From Puccinia triticina (taxonomy: Eukaryota; Basidiomycota; Pucciniomycetes; Pucciniales; Pucciniaceae): 64,000 nucleotides of DNA. The notes beneath the pieces were generated by a model. That model searched no databases. It was not told the DNA's origin and saw nothing but the letters and a program-made list of their open reading frames with translations. Shown piece after piece: positions 10,023 through 21,990 of this stretch. The DNA lies in assembly GCF_026914185.1 (NCBI RefSeq), contig NC_070559.1, forward strand, positions 5,616,001 to 5,680,000, given 5' to 3'. The position numbers and the translations under genes were made by a program. Position 1 is the stretch's first letter; each line of letters starts with the position of its first letter.

Positions 10023-13000
10023 ATATGCTCAACTCCTTTGAGCTTTTCGACACGTCAACTCCAGTTCGAGTTAGTATTCCCACGGGCAATAAATGGGATC
10101 AAAAAGAGCTATTCGCCGTAGCAAAAGGCAACGCAACCTTACGCTTTTCAAATGGAGCATCCATAGTGTTGAAGGACGCCTTATACGTTCCGAACTTGAC
10201 ACGCAGTCTCATTTCCTTTGCTCAGCTGATGGAGAATCAAGCCGCGATTACGCCGTCGCCAACGGGCTTCGAAGTGAAGATCGACAACCTAAGCTCTCTT
10301 GCGATTGATACATCGAACTACATCTTTGAGATCGTTGGTCTCCGTGATTTGCAAGAGCAACCAACGGCGAATCTTACTGAAGCCAAAGCAGCCCCTACGC
10401 TTAGCGACTTCGAACTCTGGCACCGGCGCATGGGCCACGCAAGCAGAAAGCACATTGAAACGATGCTCGGCAAGGCCCTACCTACAGAAGAGACCAAGGC
10501 ATGCAATGCATGTATGAAAGGGAAGATCACTCGGTTGCCCTTTAATAGTCACTTCAAGCCAGCTCCCGTGCCTCTGGACACTGTCCATGCGGACTTGGTT
10601 GGCCCAATCTCCCCTGCAACCAACAATGGGGCTCGCTACTTCCTAACTATTGTCGACCAATACTACGGCTACATTCATACGGAGATCTTGAAGGAGAAGA
10701 GCGGCGCGTCGGCAGCCATATTGGAATTCAAGACATTCTTCGAAAATCAAACTGGCAAGTCGATCAAGCGCTTGATAACGGACGGCGGGGGTGAGTTCAT
10801 AAGCAAGAATCTTAGCGAAATACTGAAGGAAGCCGGTATTCAACACCACGTGTCGCCGCCCTACACACCTCAACACAATGGATTCGCCGAAAGGGCTAAT
10901 CGGACAGTCATAGAGATGACAAGGACCCAGATGATGCAGGCCAATATGGCCCCTGAATGGTGGGGCGAGGCGGTGAAGGCGGCTACAGCAACAACCAACA
11001 GTCTACCGTTGTTGTCAAAGAGCCGAGCTTCGCCTATTGAACTCATGTTTCAAATGAAGCCGAATCTCAAGTTTTTCAGGCCGTTTGGTTGTCGGGCCTG
11101 GATCGTCAAGCCCAAACAGAACAGAGGTCAGAAGTTTGGCCCTATCGCGTGGGACGGTGTCATGCTAGGCTATGACAATGATTTTTCTTCTTATCGGATA
11201 TACCGACCGGATGACAGAACAATTGTGACGTCAAAGCAAGTTCACTTTGATGAAACTACTTTTCCGCAATGTGCGGCTCTGCGCAAAAGTCTCAATGTCT
11301 ACGATCTCAACAAGCTACCGTCTTTTACCTCCTCCGAGCCGATGCCCTTCGCAGAGGAGCAGGACCTGGCTGATCGGCAAAGAGCCGAAGATGACGAGCG
11401 CGACGAGGAAGATGAGATCAATCAAATTCTTGGCGTCACCCCCCCAGGACCTCGTCTGGAAGATCGGGACAAACTCACTGACGATGAGGAAAGAGCAAGC
11501 CCTCGTCAAAAAGGAACCTCTCTAGAGCCGAGACAACCCAGAATTATCAAGGTCATTGGCCCAAGACACCCGACTCAGATTATCAGTGACATTGATCCGG
11601 CTAATATTCGGAACTACAGTCGTTGGCAAATGTACCACACCACCGCTTCGACCGATCCGGTCAACCACAAGCAAGCCATGCGCTCAGCTGAATCGCTGAG
11701 CTGGAAGGAGGCGGAGTTGAAGGAAGCCGCCAACATGATCCAGCACGATGTCTGGCTGCAACGAGCTCGAGAACCCGCTGATACTCCCATACCTGCCACA
11801 TGGGCATTTTGGAAGAAGCTCGGCCCTGACAACCAGGTTACCAAGTTCAAAGCGCGCATCTGTGCGCAGGGTTTTTGACAGACCCACGGTGTGAACTTTG
11901 AATCAAGATTTGCCCCAACCGGTCGACCATGCGCGCTGCGCCTTTTCATCTCATTCGCAGTGGACAACGACCTTGCGATACATCAACTGGATGTCCGCAG
12001 CGCTTTTCTCACGTGTCCCCTCAAGGAAAAAGTTACCCTTCTACCGCCACCCGGGCTTGAATTTCCGCCAAATACCGTTCTGGAGCTGAAGAAAGCAATT
12101 TACGGCCTTCGACAAGCGCCTCTAGTCTGGTACAACCGACTGTCGACCTATCTGAAGAAAATCGGATTCACAATTTCAGTAGCGGATCCCTGTGTCTTCT
12201 ATCGACGGGGTGTGCCTGGTCGAGAAGATACGTATGTATTTGCACATGTAGATGATCTTGTCTTTGTCAGCAAGAACCCTTTGAAATTCAAGGCCGAGAT
12301 GGAGTCCGAATTCAAGATCAAATATATGGGGGAGGCGGAATTTTTGCTCGGCATGAACATCAAGCGCTCGGCTGACGGCGTTCAAATAAACCAATCACAG
12401 TTCATCAATTGCAAGCTGGAAAAATTTGGCTTCGAAAAGCTTCATCCGGCCAGCTGTCCTCTCAATCCAAAGGCGTATCTCCGGAAAGCAACACAGCAAG
12501 AAATAACTGAGTTTCGCAAGACCGGTGTCAATTACAGAGCGCTCATAGGTTCGCTTAACTACCTAAGCGTTCTGACTCGCCCCGACATCGCCTATGCGGT
12601 GAGCTCGCTATCGCAGTATCTAGAATCGCCGGGCATGCTACACTATCATGCAGCAGTTCAGGTATACCGGTATCTCTCCGGCACCCGCAACTTAGGACTA
12701 ACCTACGTTAAAAACAAGGATAATGCACTGAAGGCTTACGTTGACGCGGACTGGGGGAACTGTCCCGACACTCGCCGTTCGTCCACTGGCTTTGCGATAA
12801 TGTCCGGTACTCACTTGCTGGCGTGGAAATCTTCCAAGCAAGCTACTGTCTCCTTGTCAACGACGGAGGCCGAGTACAAGGCGCTCTCGGACCTAGGTCG
12901 GGAGCTTGCCTGGTTATCCAACCTAATCTCCGAAGTGAAGATCAGACCAGAAGAACAGCAAATTCAGGTCCTAGTGGACAACAAAGGGGCGATTGATCTG

Positions 13001-13243
13001 GCGAACAGCAAGACTTCACAGAATAGTTTCAGGACCAAGCATATGTCAATCCGCCTGCACTTTGTTCGGGAACTCGTGGTCCAAAAGCTCATAAAACTCG
13101 GCTACATCCGGTCAGAAGCCAATGCGGCTGATTTTCTCACTAAGCCCGTCGGTCGCGTCATCATTCGCAGAGCGCTGGAGCTCATCGGCATCAAATCCTT
13201 ATCTCAGTCTGCTTCCAGCCTACCAGCTCGAAGCATGGCGGGA
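10023..13243 (+). pseudogene. Pol of copia element B (PR end, integrase, RT, RNase H), one stop
   Basis: Resumes the Gag-Pol frame after D. In order: the protease remainder; the pre-integrase HHCC segment (LWHRRMGHAS, CNACMKGK); the integrase core with D (HADLVGPI), D (ITDGGGEF) and E (NGFAERANR); an acidic linker; RT with CAQGF; a palm FAHVDDLVFVSK (HVDD in place of YVDD); and RNase H with DADWGNCPD, SLSTTEAEY and VDNKGAI. The only stop is TGA at 11876-11878, where A has CGT (Arg). The frame is open before and after it. There is no stop before the 3' LTR; the frame enters it at 13244 and appears to continue through introns (next entry). Confidence 0.88.
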
Positions 13244-13735
13244 TTTCAGGATTCGGGTACATCCCCGAATCAGAGGAAGCGCAAGGCTAATAGACCTAAC
13301 CCTACTGGGGACCAAGGTGAGCCCGCGCAACCTTCAGGCGCATGCAATATGCATGCCGCCCTCAGGCGGATGAAGCAGGCTAAAGCTAATTCATCCGCTC
13401 CCAAACCTTTAGCCACGTCAGCAGCCAACAAAGCGCCCAAGCGACCCAAACAAGACAAACAACCTACTAGGTAAGTGCGTCTGTCGGGATAGCCTCAGCT
13501 AGGATTGATGGAGCTAACTAGAGCCTTTCTATGCTTGTGCAGCACATCGATACCCGACACCAGATCAGACCGAACAGGTTCAAGCCTCAGCAATAGGATC
13601 TCCAGTCCCAATCACGGAGGTGAGTCCATTGCTGCTGTGCTCCAGTCAACAATGACTCTAGCCTGACAGTTGTCCATGCGCACTGCAACAGACAACTGCG
13701 GTTCCTCTTTATCAGCTCGTATAGGCGACTCTTGA
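13244..13735 (+). CDS. LTR-encoded, apparently spliced C-terminal extension of Pol (element B)
   Basis: The Pol frame crosses into the LTR. Exon 1 is 13244-13316, intron 1 GTGAGC...TTTAG 13317-13412, exon 2 13413-13470, intron 2 GTAAGT...GCAG 13471-13542, exon 3 13543-13619, intron 3 GTGAGT...ACAG 13620-13691, and exon 4 13692-13735 ending TGA. Phases are 1, 2, 1. The exon 2 product holds APKRPK (basic, NLS-like). Exon 3 encodes SDRTGSSLSNRISSPNHG and exon 4 DNCGSSLSARIGDS. Elements A and C, with quite different nucleotides, have the same phases, the same 18 and 25 full codons in exons 2 and 3, and a stop at the matching place. Splicing is inferred, not shown. Unspliced, this copy stays open to 13474 because intron 1 is 96 bases. 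Confidence 0.7.
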
Positions 13736-14033
13736 TTTACAAGACCCTCGAGCCAAAGTAAGAAGAACTTCTTCTTTCCTCAGTGCGACTCAAGGAGCGC
13801 AATAGCTGATGCAGCATCAAATCTTGTCAGCCTACGGAATCCGTGGTTTCACTTAGCTGCATAGCGGCACAAGAAGATTTCTTCTTACTCTTCTATCTCC
13901 TATCTCTCAGTACCGAGCGGATCTGCTCTTAGGTACACATTGTTTTCCACTTTCATTTCTCTGTCTCCAAGATTGTTGGATAGACCAATAACTTACTAGA
14001 AATGAAACACCCTTAGTTGTGCAAAACTTAACA
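13244..14033 (+). repeat. 3' LTR of element B
   Basis: 790 bp; the first bases are TTTCAGG (TGTCAGG in the 5' copy). A 7-bp tandem duplication near 13896-13910 explains the extra length over the 5' copy. It ends ACTTAACA at 14033 and is followed by the TGCTC duplication. Confidence 0.9.
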
Positions 14034-14925
14034 TGCTCAACAGCCTCGAAATGTTTGACACTACCTCACCTGTCTGTATCAGTATAGCCACAGGAAACAA
14101 ATGGGATCAACAGGAGCTTTTTGCGGTGGCAAAAGGGAACGCCACTTTGCGATTTTCCAATGGGGGAACAGTGATCTTGAAAGATGCATTATAATATGTT
14201 CCGAACCTCACTCAAAGTTTAATCTCATTTGGCCAGCTCATGGAGAACTCGGCTGTCATCACTCCGGCTCCCTGCGGCTTTGAGGTAGAAATTGACAATC
14301 TAAGCGCTCTTAGCATCAGCACCGAAAATAATATCTTCGAGCTAGTCGGACTGCGCAATCTCCAAGACCAACCCACGGCAAACCTAACCGAAGCCGCTTC
14401 AGTTCCAAGTGTCAGTGACTTTGACTTGTGGCATAGAAGACTGGGTCATGCAAGCAAAAAGAGAATTCAGACTATGCTTGATAAACCCATGGATGACACC
14501 CCGAATAAGGCTTGCGAGGCTTGTATGAAAGGCAAGATCACGCGCCTGCCATTCACCAGTCACTTCAAAGAAGCAACAGCGCCTCTGGAAGTCGTGCATG
14601 CTGATCTTGTGGGCCCAATCACACCAGCTACAAACGGTGGGGCGAAGTACTTCCTGACTCTGGTTGATCAGCACTCCGCCTATATTCATGCTGAAATTCT
14701 GAAGGGGCAAAACGACGCGACTTCAGCGATCATGGAATTCAAAACGTTTTTCAAAAAGCAGTCGGGTCACGAAATCAAGAAGCTGGTCTCCGATGGAGGC
14801 GGGGAGTTTGTCAACAAATGTCTCAGTGAACTCTTGAAGGAAGCCGGCATCCAGCATAACGTGTCCCCGCCGTACACGCCGCAGCACAATGGTTTTGCGG
14901 AGCGTGCGAATAGGACAATCATTGA
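14034..14925 (+). pseudogene. Element A Pol, middle part (protease end to integrase), broken
   Basis: Continues A's frame after B. It has NKWDQQELFAVAKGNATL, then TAA at 14192-14194 caused by a 3-base insertion relative to B. The pre-integrase HHCC segment follows (LWHRRLGHASKKR, CEACMKGK), then the integrase core with HADLVGPI, VSDGGGEF and NGFAERANR. The frame is cut right after TIID by element E at 14926; TGA at 14923-14925 is the duplicated target. It resumes at 19732. Confidence 0.88.
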
Positions 14926-15589
14926 CACTACCAAGATGGATGAATTTGCAATGTCGTATATTGATCAATATAGCGTATATTGATCAATTTATATTGATCA
15001 ATTTTTTTTATTATTCTTCTTGATACCTTTCTCTGTTTTCTATGTCTCCTTACTACCATCCTAAAATCTCTCTCCTTCCCCTTGTGTTAGCTTCAAGCCA
15101 CAGGAATCTTTTTTTTTGCCTGATAACATTCATAAATTTCTAAAAAAGACATTGCAAGTTTTAGGATTAATCCAGGGTGGCTGAGGGGTCTCAATTTTTT
15201 TTTCTTTTTTTTTTACTGCAACAATTGATCTGTTATCAGAAGTCTGCAAATTGACTTTTTTTTCAAAAAAGGAAAAACATTGACCCCTGACCTCTCTCAT
15301 GATACCATCCTGCACACATTTTTAATTTGGTTGGTTGAACTTGCTCAAGATATTGCATATCATACTTGAAGTGCTACATGCACAGGAGGCCTTTTTGAAA
15401 TTAGTTTACCATGGTTTAGCATATTTTTGTCAGGTTCTTTTTTTTATCTACTTTTGTTATCAACCACAGATTAATGAGGAATATTTCCACATAAAATTTT
15501 GTTGGAAAATTTTTCTGAATATAAAACCCAGAAATAATGTTTTTGGGGTCACATCTATTATGCAGCAGCTGCAATCTGATCAGTTGCCA

Positions 15590-17130
15590 AATCTCACTAC
15601 TTTGTTAGTTTCTTGGTATTTCTGCAACTATATCTCAACACAGCCTGGGAATTTTTCCATGAAATTGGTACCAACATTTTTAAAAGCCCCCATAGATTCA
15701 TTGTGTACCTTGAATGACCACAAAATCCCCAAATGTAGCTGCTACAATCTGATCAGTGGCAAATATCACTAATTTGGTAGTTTCTTGGTGTTTCTGCCAC
15801 TATATCTCAACACAGCCCAGGAGTTCTTCCATGATATTGGTTTCAAAATGATCAATAGTCCCCAAGAATTCATTGTGTACCTTAAATGACCACGAAACTC
15901 CCTAATGTAGCCCCTACGACCTGATCAGTTGCCAAATACCACTAATTTGGTAGTTTCTTGGTGTTTCTGCCACTATATCTCAACACAGCCTGGGGGTTCT
16001 TCCATGATATTGGTATCAAAATGTTCAGTAGCCCCCAAGGATCCATTGTGTACCTTAAATGACCACAAAACCCCCAAATGTGGCAGCTACAATCTCATCA
16101 GTTGCCAAATCTCACTAATTTGGTAGGTTCTTGGTGTTTCTGCCACTATATCTCAACACAACCTGGGAGTTCTTCCATGATATTGGTTTCAAAATGATCA
16201 ATAGTCCCCAAGGATTCATTGTGTACCTTAAATTACCATGAAACTCCCTAATGTAGCCCTACGACCTGATCGGTTGCCAAATATCACTAATTTGGTAGTT
16301 TCTTGGTGTTTCTGCCACTATATCTCAAAGTAGCCTGGGATTTCTTCCATGATATTGGTACCAAAATAATCACATGCCCTCAAACATTCATTGAGTATCT
16401 TTGATGACCACAAAACCCCCAAATGTAGCAGCCACAATGTGATCAGTTACCAAATATCACTAATTTGGTAGTTTCTTGGTGTTTCTGCCACTATATCTCA
16501 GCGCAGCGTGGGAGTTCTTCCATGATATTGATACCAAAATGATCACATGCCCCTGAAGATTCATTGTGTACCTTGAATGAACACAAAACCCCCAAATGTA
16601 GCAGCCACAATGTGATCAGTTGCCAAATATCACTAATTTGGTAGTTTCTTGGTGTTTCTGCCACTATATCTCAGCACAGCGTGGGAGTTCTTCCATGATA
16701 TTGGTCCCAAAATGATCAAATTCCCCTGAAGATTAATTGCGTACCTTGAATGACCACAATACCCCCAAATGTAGCAGCTAGGATGTGATCAGTTGCAAAA
16801 TATCACTAATTTGGTAGTTTCTGGTGTTTCTGACACTATATCTCAGCGCAGCGTGTGATTTCTTCCATAATATTGGTATCAAAATGATCAAATTCCCTCA
16901 AAGATTCATTTAGTACCTGGAACGACCACAAAACCCCCATATGTAGCAGCCACAATGTGATCAGTTGCCAAATATCACCAATTTGGTAGTTTCTTGGTGT
17001 TTCTGCCACTATATCTCAGCGCAGTGTGGGAAATCTTCAATTACATTGGTACCAAAATGAAAAAGATGAATTGTGTACCTTGAATGACCACAAAACCCCC
17101 AAATGTAGCAGCTACAATGTGAATGGTTGC
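15590..17130 (+). repeat. Left tandem array of element E, about 9 units of about 172 bp
   Basis: The anchor TTTGGTAGTTTCTTGGTG recurs near 15602, 15773, 15946, 16118, 16289, 16466, 16639, 16811 and 16981. Units include ACCACAAAACCCCCAAATGT and ATATCTCAGCGCAGCGTGGG. Neighbouring units differ by scattered substitutions. Confidence 0.85.
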
Positions 17131-17149
17131 CAAATATCACTAATTTGGC

Positions 17150-19030
17150 AACCGATCACAGTGTGGCTGCTACATTTGGGGGTATTGTGGTCATTCAAGG
17201 TACACAATGAATCTTCAGGGGAATTTGATCATTTTGGTACCAATATCATGGAAGAACTCCCATGCTGGCCTGAGATATAGTGGCAGAAACACCAAGAAAC
17301 TACCAAATTAGTGATATTTGGCAACTGATCACATTGTGGCTGCTACATTTGGGGGTTTTGTGGTCATCCAAGGTACTCAATTAATTTTTGAGGGCATGTG
17401 ATCATTTTGAAACCAATATCATGGAAGAACTCCCACGCTGCGCTGAGACAAAGTGGCGGACACCAACAAACTACCAAATTAGTTATATTTGGCAACTGAT
17501 CACATCATAGCTGCTACATTTGGGGGTTTTGTGGTCATTCATGGTACACAATGAATATTTGAGGGCATTTGATCATTTTGGTACCAATATCGTGGAAGAA
17601 ATCCCACGCTGGGCTGAGATATAGTGGCAGAAAAACCAAGAAACTACCAAATTAGTGATATTTGGCAACTGATCACATTGTGGCTGCTACATCTGGGGTT
17701 TTGTGGTCATCCAAGGTACACAATGAATCTTCAGGGGTGATTAATCATTTTGGTACCAATATCATGGAAGAACTCCCATGCTGCGCTGAGATATAGTGGC
17801 AGAAACACCAAGAAACTACCAAATTAGTGATATTTGGCAACTGATCACATTGTGGCTGCTAAATTTGGGGGTTTTGTGGTCATCCAAGTTGCCCAATGAA
17901 TGCATGAGTGCATGTGATCATTTTGGTACAAATATCATGGAAGAACTCCCACGCTGTGCTGAGATATAGTGGCAGAAACATCAAGAAACTACCAAATTAG
18001 TGATACTCGTCAACTGATCACATTGTGGCTGATACATTTGGGGGTTTTGTGGTCATCCAAGGTACTCAATTAATGTTTGAGGGCATGTGATCATTTTGGT
18101 ACCAATATCATGGAAGAACTCCCACGCTGCGCTGAGATATAGTGGCGGAAACACCAACAAACTACCAAATTAGTTATATTTGGCGACTGATCACATTGTA
18201 GCTGCTACATTTGGGGGTTTTGTGGTCATCCAAGATACTCAATGAATGTTTGAGGGCATGTGATCATTTTTGTACCAATCTCATGGAAGAACTCCCACGC
18301 TGTGCTGAGATATAGTGGCGGAAACACCAAGAAACTACCAAATTAGTGATATTTGGCAACTGATCACCTTGTGGCTGCTACATATGGGGGTTTTGTGGTC
18401 ATTCTAGGTACAAAATGAATCTTCAGGAACATGTGATCATTTCGGTACCAATATCATGGAAGAACTCCCATGCTGTGCTGAGATATAGTGGCAGAAACAC
18501 CAAAGAACTACCAAATTAGTGATATTTGGCAACTGATCACCTTGTGGCTGCTACATATGGGGGCTTTGTGGTCATTCTAGGTACACAATGAATCTTCTGG
18601 GGCATGCGATCATTTTGTTACCAATATCATGGAAGAACTCCCATGCTGCGCTGAGATATAGTGGCAGAAACACCAAATTAGTGATATTTGGCAACTGATC
18701 ACATTGTGGCTGCTACATTCGGGGGTTTTGTGGTCACACAAGGTACTCAATGAATGTTTGAGGGAATGTGATCATTTTGGTACCAATATCATGGAAGAAC
18801 TCCCATGCTGTGATGAGATATAGTGGCAGAAACACCAAGAAACTACCAAATTAGTGATATTTTGCAACTGATCACAGTGTGGCTGCTACATTTGGGGGTA
18901 TTGTGGTCATTCAAGGTACACAATGAATCTTCAGGGGCATGTGATCATTTTATTACAATATCATGGAAGAACTCCCATGCTGCGCTGAGATACAGTGGCA
19001 GAAACACCAAATTAGTGATATTTGGCAACT
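17150..19030 (-). repeat. Right tandem array of element E, inverted, about 11 units
   Basis: The same unit in reverse orientation, anchored by CACCAAGAAACTACCAAA near 17290, 17465, 17634, 17806, 17979, 18153, 18326, 18500, 18670, 18833 and 19005 (two are shortened). The pivot GGTTGCCAAAT..AATTTGGCAACC at about 17127-17155 is itself a hairpin. The arms have unequal unit numbers. Confidence 0.83.
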
Positions 19031-19731
19031 GATCACATTGTTGCTGCTGCATAATGGATGCGACCCCAAATAAATTATATTTTAAAATATTTCTGGGTTT
19101 TATATGCAGAAAAATTGTCTGATGAAATTTTATGTGGAAATATTCCTCATTAATCTGTGGTTGATAACAAAAGTAGATAAAAAAAAGAACCTGACAAAAA
19201 TATGCTAAACCATGGTAAACTAATTTCAAAAAGGGCTTCTATGCATGTAGCACTTCAAGTATGATATGCAATATCTTGAGCAAGTTCAACCAACCAAATT
19301 AAAAATGTGTGCAGGATGGTATCATGAGAGAGGTCAGGGGTCAATGTTTTTCCTCTTTTGAAAAAAAGTCGATTTGGAGACTTCTGATAAAATCAATTGT
19401 TGAAGTAAAAAAAAAAAGAAAAAAAAATTGAGACCCCTCAGCTACCCTGGATTAATTGTAAAACTTGCAATGTCTTTTTTTCAGGAAGAATTGAGTGGTG
19501 TATGTAGAAATTTATGAATGTTATCAGGCAAAAGAAAAAAAAATTTCCTGTGGCTTGAAGCTAACACAGGCAGAAGGAGAGAGATTATAGAATAGTATCA
19601 AGGAGACATGGAAAACAGACAAAGGTATCAAGAGGAATAATAAAAAAAAAAATTGATCAATATAAATTGATCAATATACGCTATATTGATCAATATACAA
19701 CATCACAAATTCATCCATCTTGGTAGTGTGA

Positions 19732-21990
19732 GATGACCAGGACGTTGATGATGCAGGCGAATATGGCGCCCGAGTGGTGGGGAGAAGCGGTGAAAGCCGC
19801 TACGACCACAACCAACTGCTTGCCGTCTCTGGCAAGAAGTCATGCTTCTCCAATGGAAACTATGTTTTGGATCAAACCAAATATGCGCTTCTTTCGGCCC
19901 TTCGGATGCCACGCCTGGATAGTGAAACCAAAACAGAATTGAGGTACAAAGTTTGGTCCCATTGCGTGGGATGGTGTTCTGCTTGGGTACAATAATGATT
20001 TCTTGTTGTACAGGATATATCGACCGCAGGACAAAGTCATTGTAACTTCGAAGCATGTGCATTTTGATGAGACCACATTTCCGGCATGCCCTGCTCAGCA
20101 CCGTAGTCTCAACGTGTACGGCATCAATAAGCTACCGGCCTTCACGGATGACGAGCCGCTTCCCTTCACTGAAGAAGAAGAACTGGAGTTTGCGAGAAGG
20201 GATGAGGACGAGATTCAGGTGGAAGTGGATGACATACAGCGCATACTTGGTGATTCAGCTCCAGGGCCGCGACTTGGTAACAACGAGCAAGAGGAGGAAG
20301 AGAGACCTGATGATCCTGTCTCCAACCATCAACAGCAAGAACAGAATCATTTCCCGACAGCGCCTCCAATCAGCGGGCGCGTACTGAGAGTCATTGGGCC
20401 AAGGCATCCGACGCTCATCACAAGTGACATAGACCCGGCAAACATCCAAAATTACGGAAGACGCCAAATGTTTCACACAACGGTGATCACCGATCCGCAG
20501 AACCATCGGCAGGCTATGCAATCGCCTGAATCCTCGCGCTGGAGAGAGGCGGAATTGAAGGAGGCGGCGAACATGGATCAACACAAGGTGTGGCTGGTGC
20601 AACCTCGTCTCTCCTCAGACTCGCCGATACCGGCAACGTGGGCTTTTCAGAAAAAGCTGGGTGACAAGAATCAGGTAACCGAATTCAAGGCGTGTATATG
20701 TGCGCAGGGATTCCGTCAGACCCATGGCGTAAATTTTCTAGCCAGGTTCGCTCCAACGGGTCGCCCCTGCTCGCTGCGGTTGCTCATCTCGTTTGCGGTG
20801 GACAATGACCTGGAAATCCATCAGCTCGACAGCTCAAGAAGGCCATTTATGGCTTGCGAAAGGCGCCGCTTGTATGGTACAACAGGCTCTCGACATATCT
20901 TAAATCAATTGGGTTTGTAATATCGCTGGCGGATCCCTGTGTCTTCTACCGACGAGGCGTTGCAGGCAGGGAAGACACCTATGTCTTTGCTCATGTCAAT
21001 GATTTGGTCTTTGTTAGCAAGCGTCCGATGGTCTTCAAGGAAGAAATGGAAATGGAATTCAAGATCAAGTATCTTGGTGAGGCGAAGTTCTTGCTAGGAA
21101 TGAATATCGAGCGATCCGAAAGCGGTGTACACATTAATCAGTCACAGTTCGTGGAGCGTAAGCTGGAAGAGTTTGGTTTTGACACGTTACATCCAGCAAC
21201 ATGTCCGCTTAATCCAAAAGTCTACATGAAGAAAGCAACGCAGCAAGAAATCTCAGAGTTCCGCAAGACGGGGGTGAACTATTGAGCACTCATAGGCTCG
21301 CTGAACTATCTAAGTGTCTTGACTCGCCCTGACATTTCGTATGCTGTCAGTTCACTGTCGCAGTATTCGGAGCAGCCCGGGATTCTTCACTATCACGCGG
21401 CCGTGCAGGTATACAGGTATCTAGCCGGCACCAAAGATCTGGGACTCACGTTCCTGAAGAACAGTGACAACACACTCAAGGTGTACGTAGATGCTGATTG
21501 GGGGAATTGCCCTGATACTCGTAGATCCTCAACCGGCTTCGCTATCCTGGCTGGGTCGCATGTTCTTGCCTGGAAATCCTCAAAGCAGTCTACAGTCTCC
21601 TTGTCCACCACTGAAGCGGAATACAAGGCGCTATCCGACCTAGGTCGGGAGCTAGCATGGCTATCAAATCTAACAGAAGAAGTGAAGACGAGACCTGAAC
21701 TGAAGAATATGCAAGTTCTAGTGGACAATCGTGGCGCAATTGATCTCGCTAAAAGCGAGACTTCACAAAACAGTTTTCGTACCAAGCACATGTCAATACG
21801 CTTGCATTTCGTCAGGGAACTAGTGGTTCAACAGTTGATTCAGCTCTGCTACATCCGATCCGAAGCAAATGCCGCCGACTTCCTCACCAAACCTGTTGGG
21901 CGTGTCAACATCCGAAGAGCACTCGACACGATTGGCATCAAACCCTCATCTTCAGTTGCTTCCAGCCTACCGGCTCGAAGCATGGCGGGC
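19732..21990 (+). pseudogene. Element A Pol, last part (integrase end, RT, RNase H), broken
   Basis: Resumes after E with MTRTLMMQANMAPEWWGEA. Lesions are: TGA at about 19940 inside the integrase C-terminal part (QN-stop-GTKFGP); loss of about 90 bases of RT after HQLD near 20832, between two AGCTC repeats, shifting the frame; HVND (20992-21003) where B has the catalytic HVDD; and TGA at 21283-21285 (NY-stop-ALIGSLNYLS). RNase H after that is open, with DADWGNCPD and SLSTTEAEYKALS. The frame runs into the 3' LTR at 21991. Confidence 0.88.

Larger units (their letters stand above)
2798..14033 (+). mobile_element. Copia element B, inserted in A, carrying D
   Basis: The LTRs at 2798-3580 and 13244-14033 are flanked by TGCTC (2793-2797 and 14034-14038). 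The first two bases of the 3' LTR have become TT. B belongs to the same family as A (Gag and Pol clearly homologous) but to a different subfamily, and its LTRs are only partly alike A's. Without D (4636-10022) it is about 5.8 kb with one Gag-Pol frame. Only one stop is visible in the body of pol (11876-11878). The LTRs differ at roughly 14 places plus a 7-bp tandem duplication near 13900. Confidence 0.93.
14926..19728. mobile_element. Element E: 4.8-kb CACTA-like foldback without genes
   Basis: The ends are CACTACCAAGATGGATGAAT and its exact complement, flanked by a TGA duplication (14923-14925 and 19729-19731). CACTA termini plus a 3-bp duplication is the hallmark of the CACTA/En-Spm superfamily. 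Inside each end lie three TTGATCAA palindromes (14961, 14980, 14994; 19653, 19667, 19685), suited to be subterminal protein sites. Then come unique arms about 500 bases long that are inverted copies of each other, and then tandem arrays meeting head to head near 17140. No frame resembles a transposase, so it must have been moved in trans. Confidence 0.88.

Noticed and set aside
13122..13373. Alternate plus-strand frame at the 3' end of element B
   Set aside because: Overlaps RNase H and the LTR in another frame with no conservation in A or C.
13575..13586. Pol III B-box-like GGTTCAAGCC in the LTR
   Set aside because: It is part of the conserved coding exon 3, with no matching A box.
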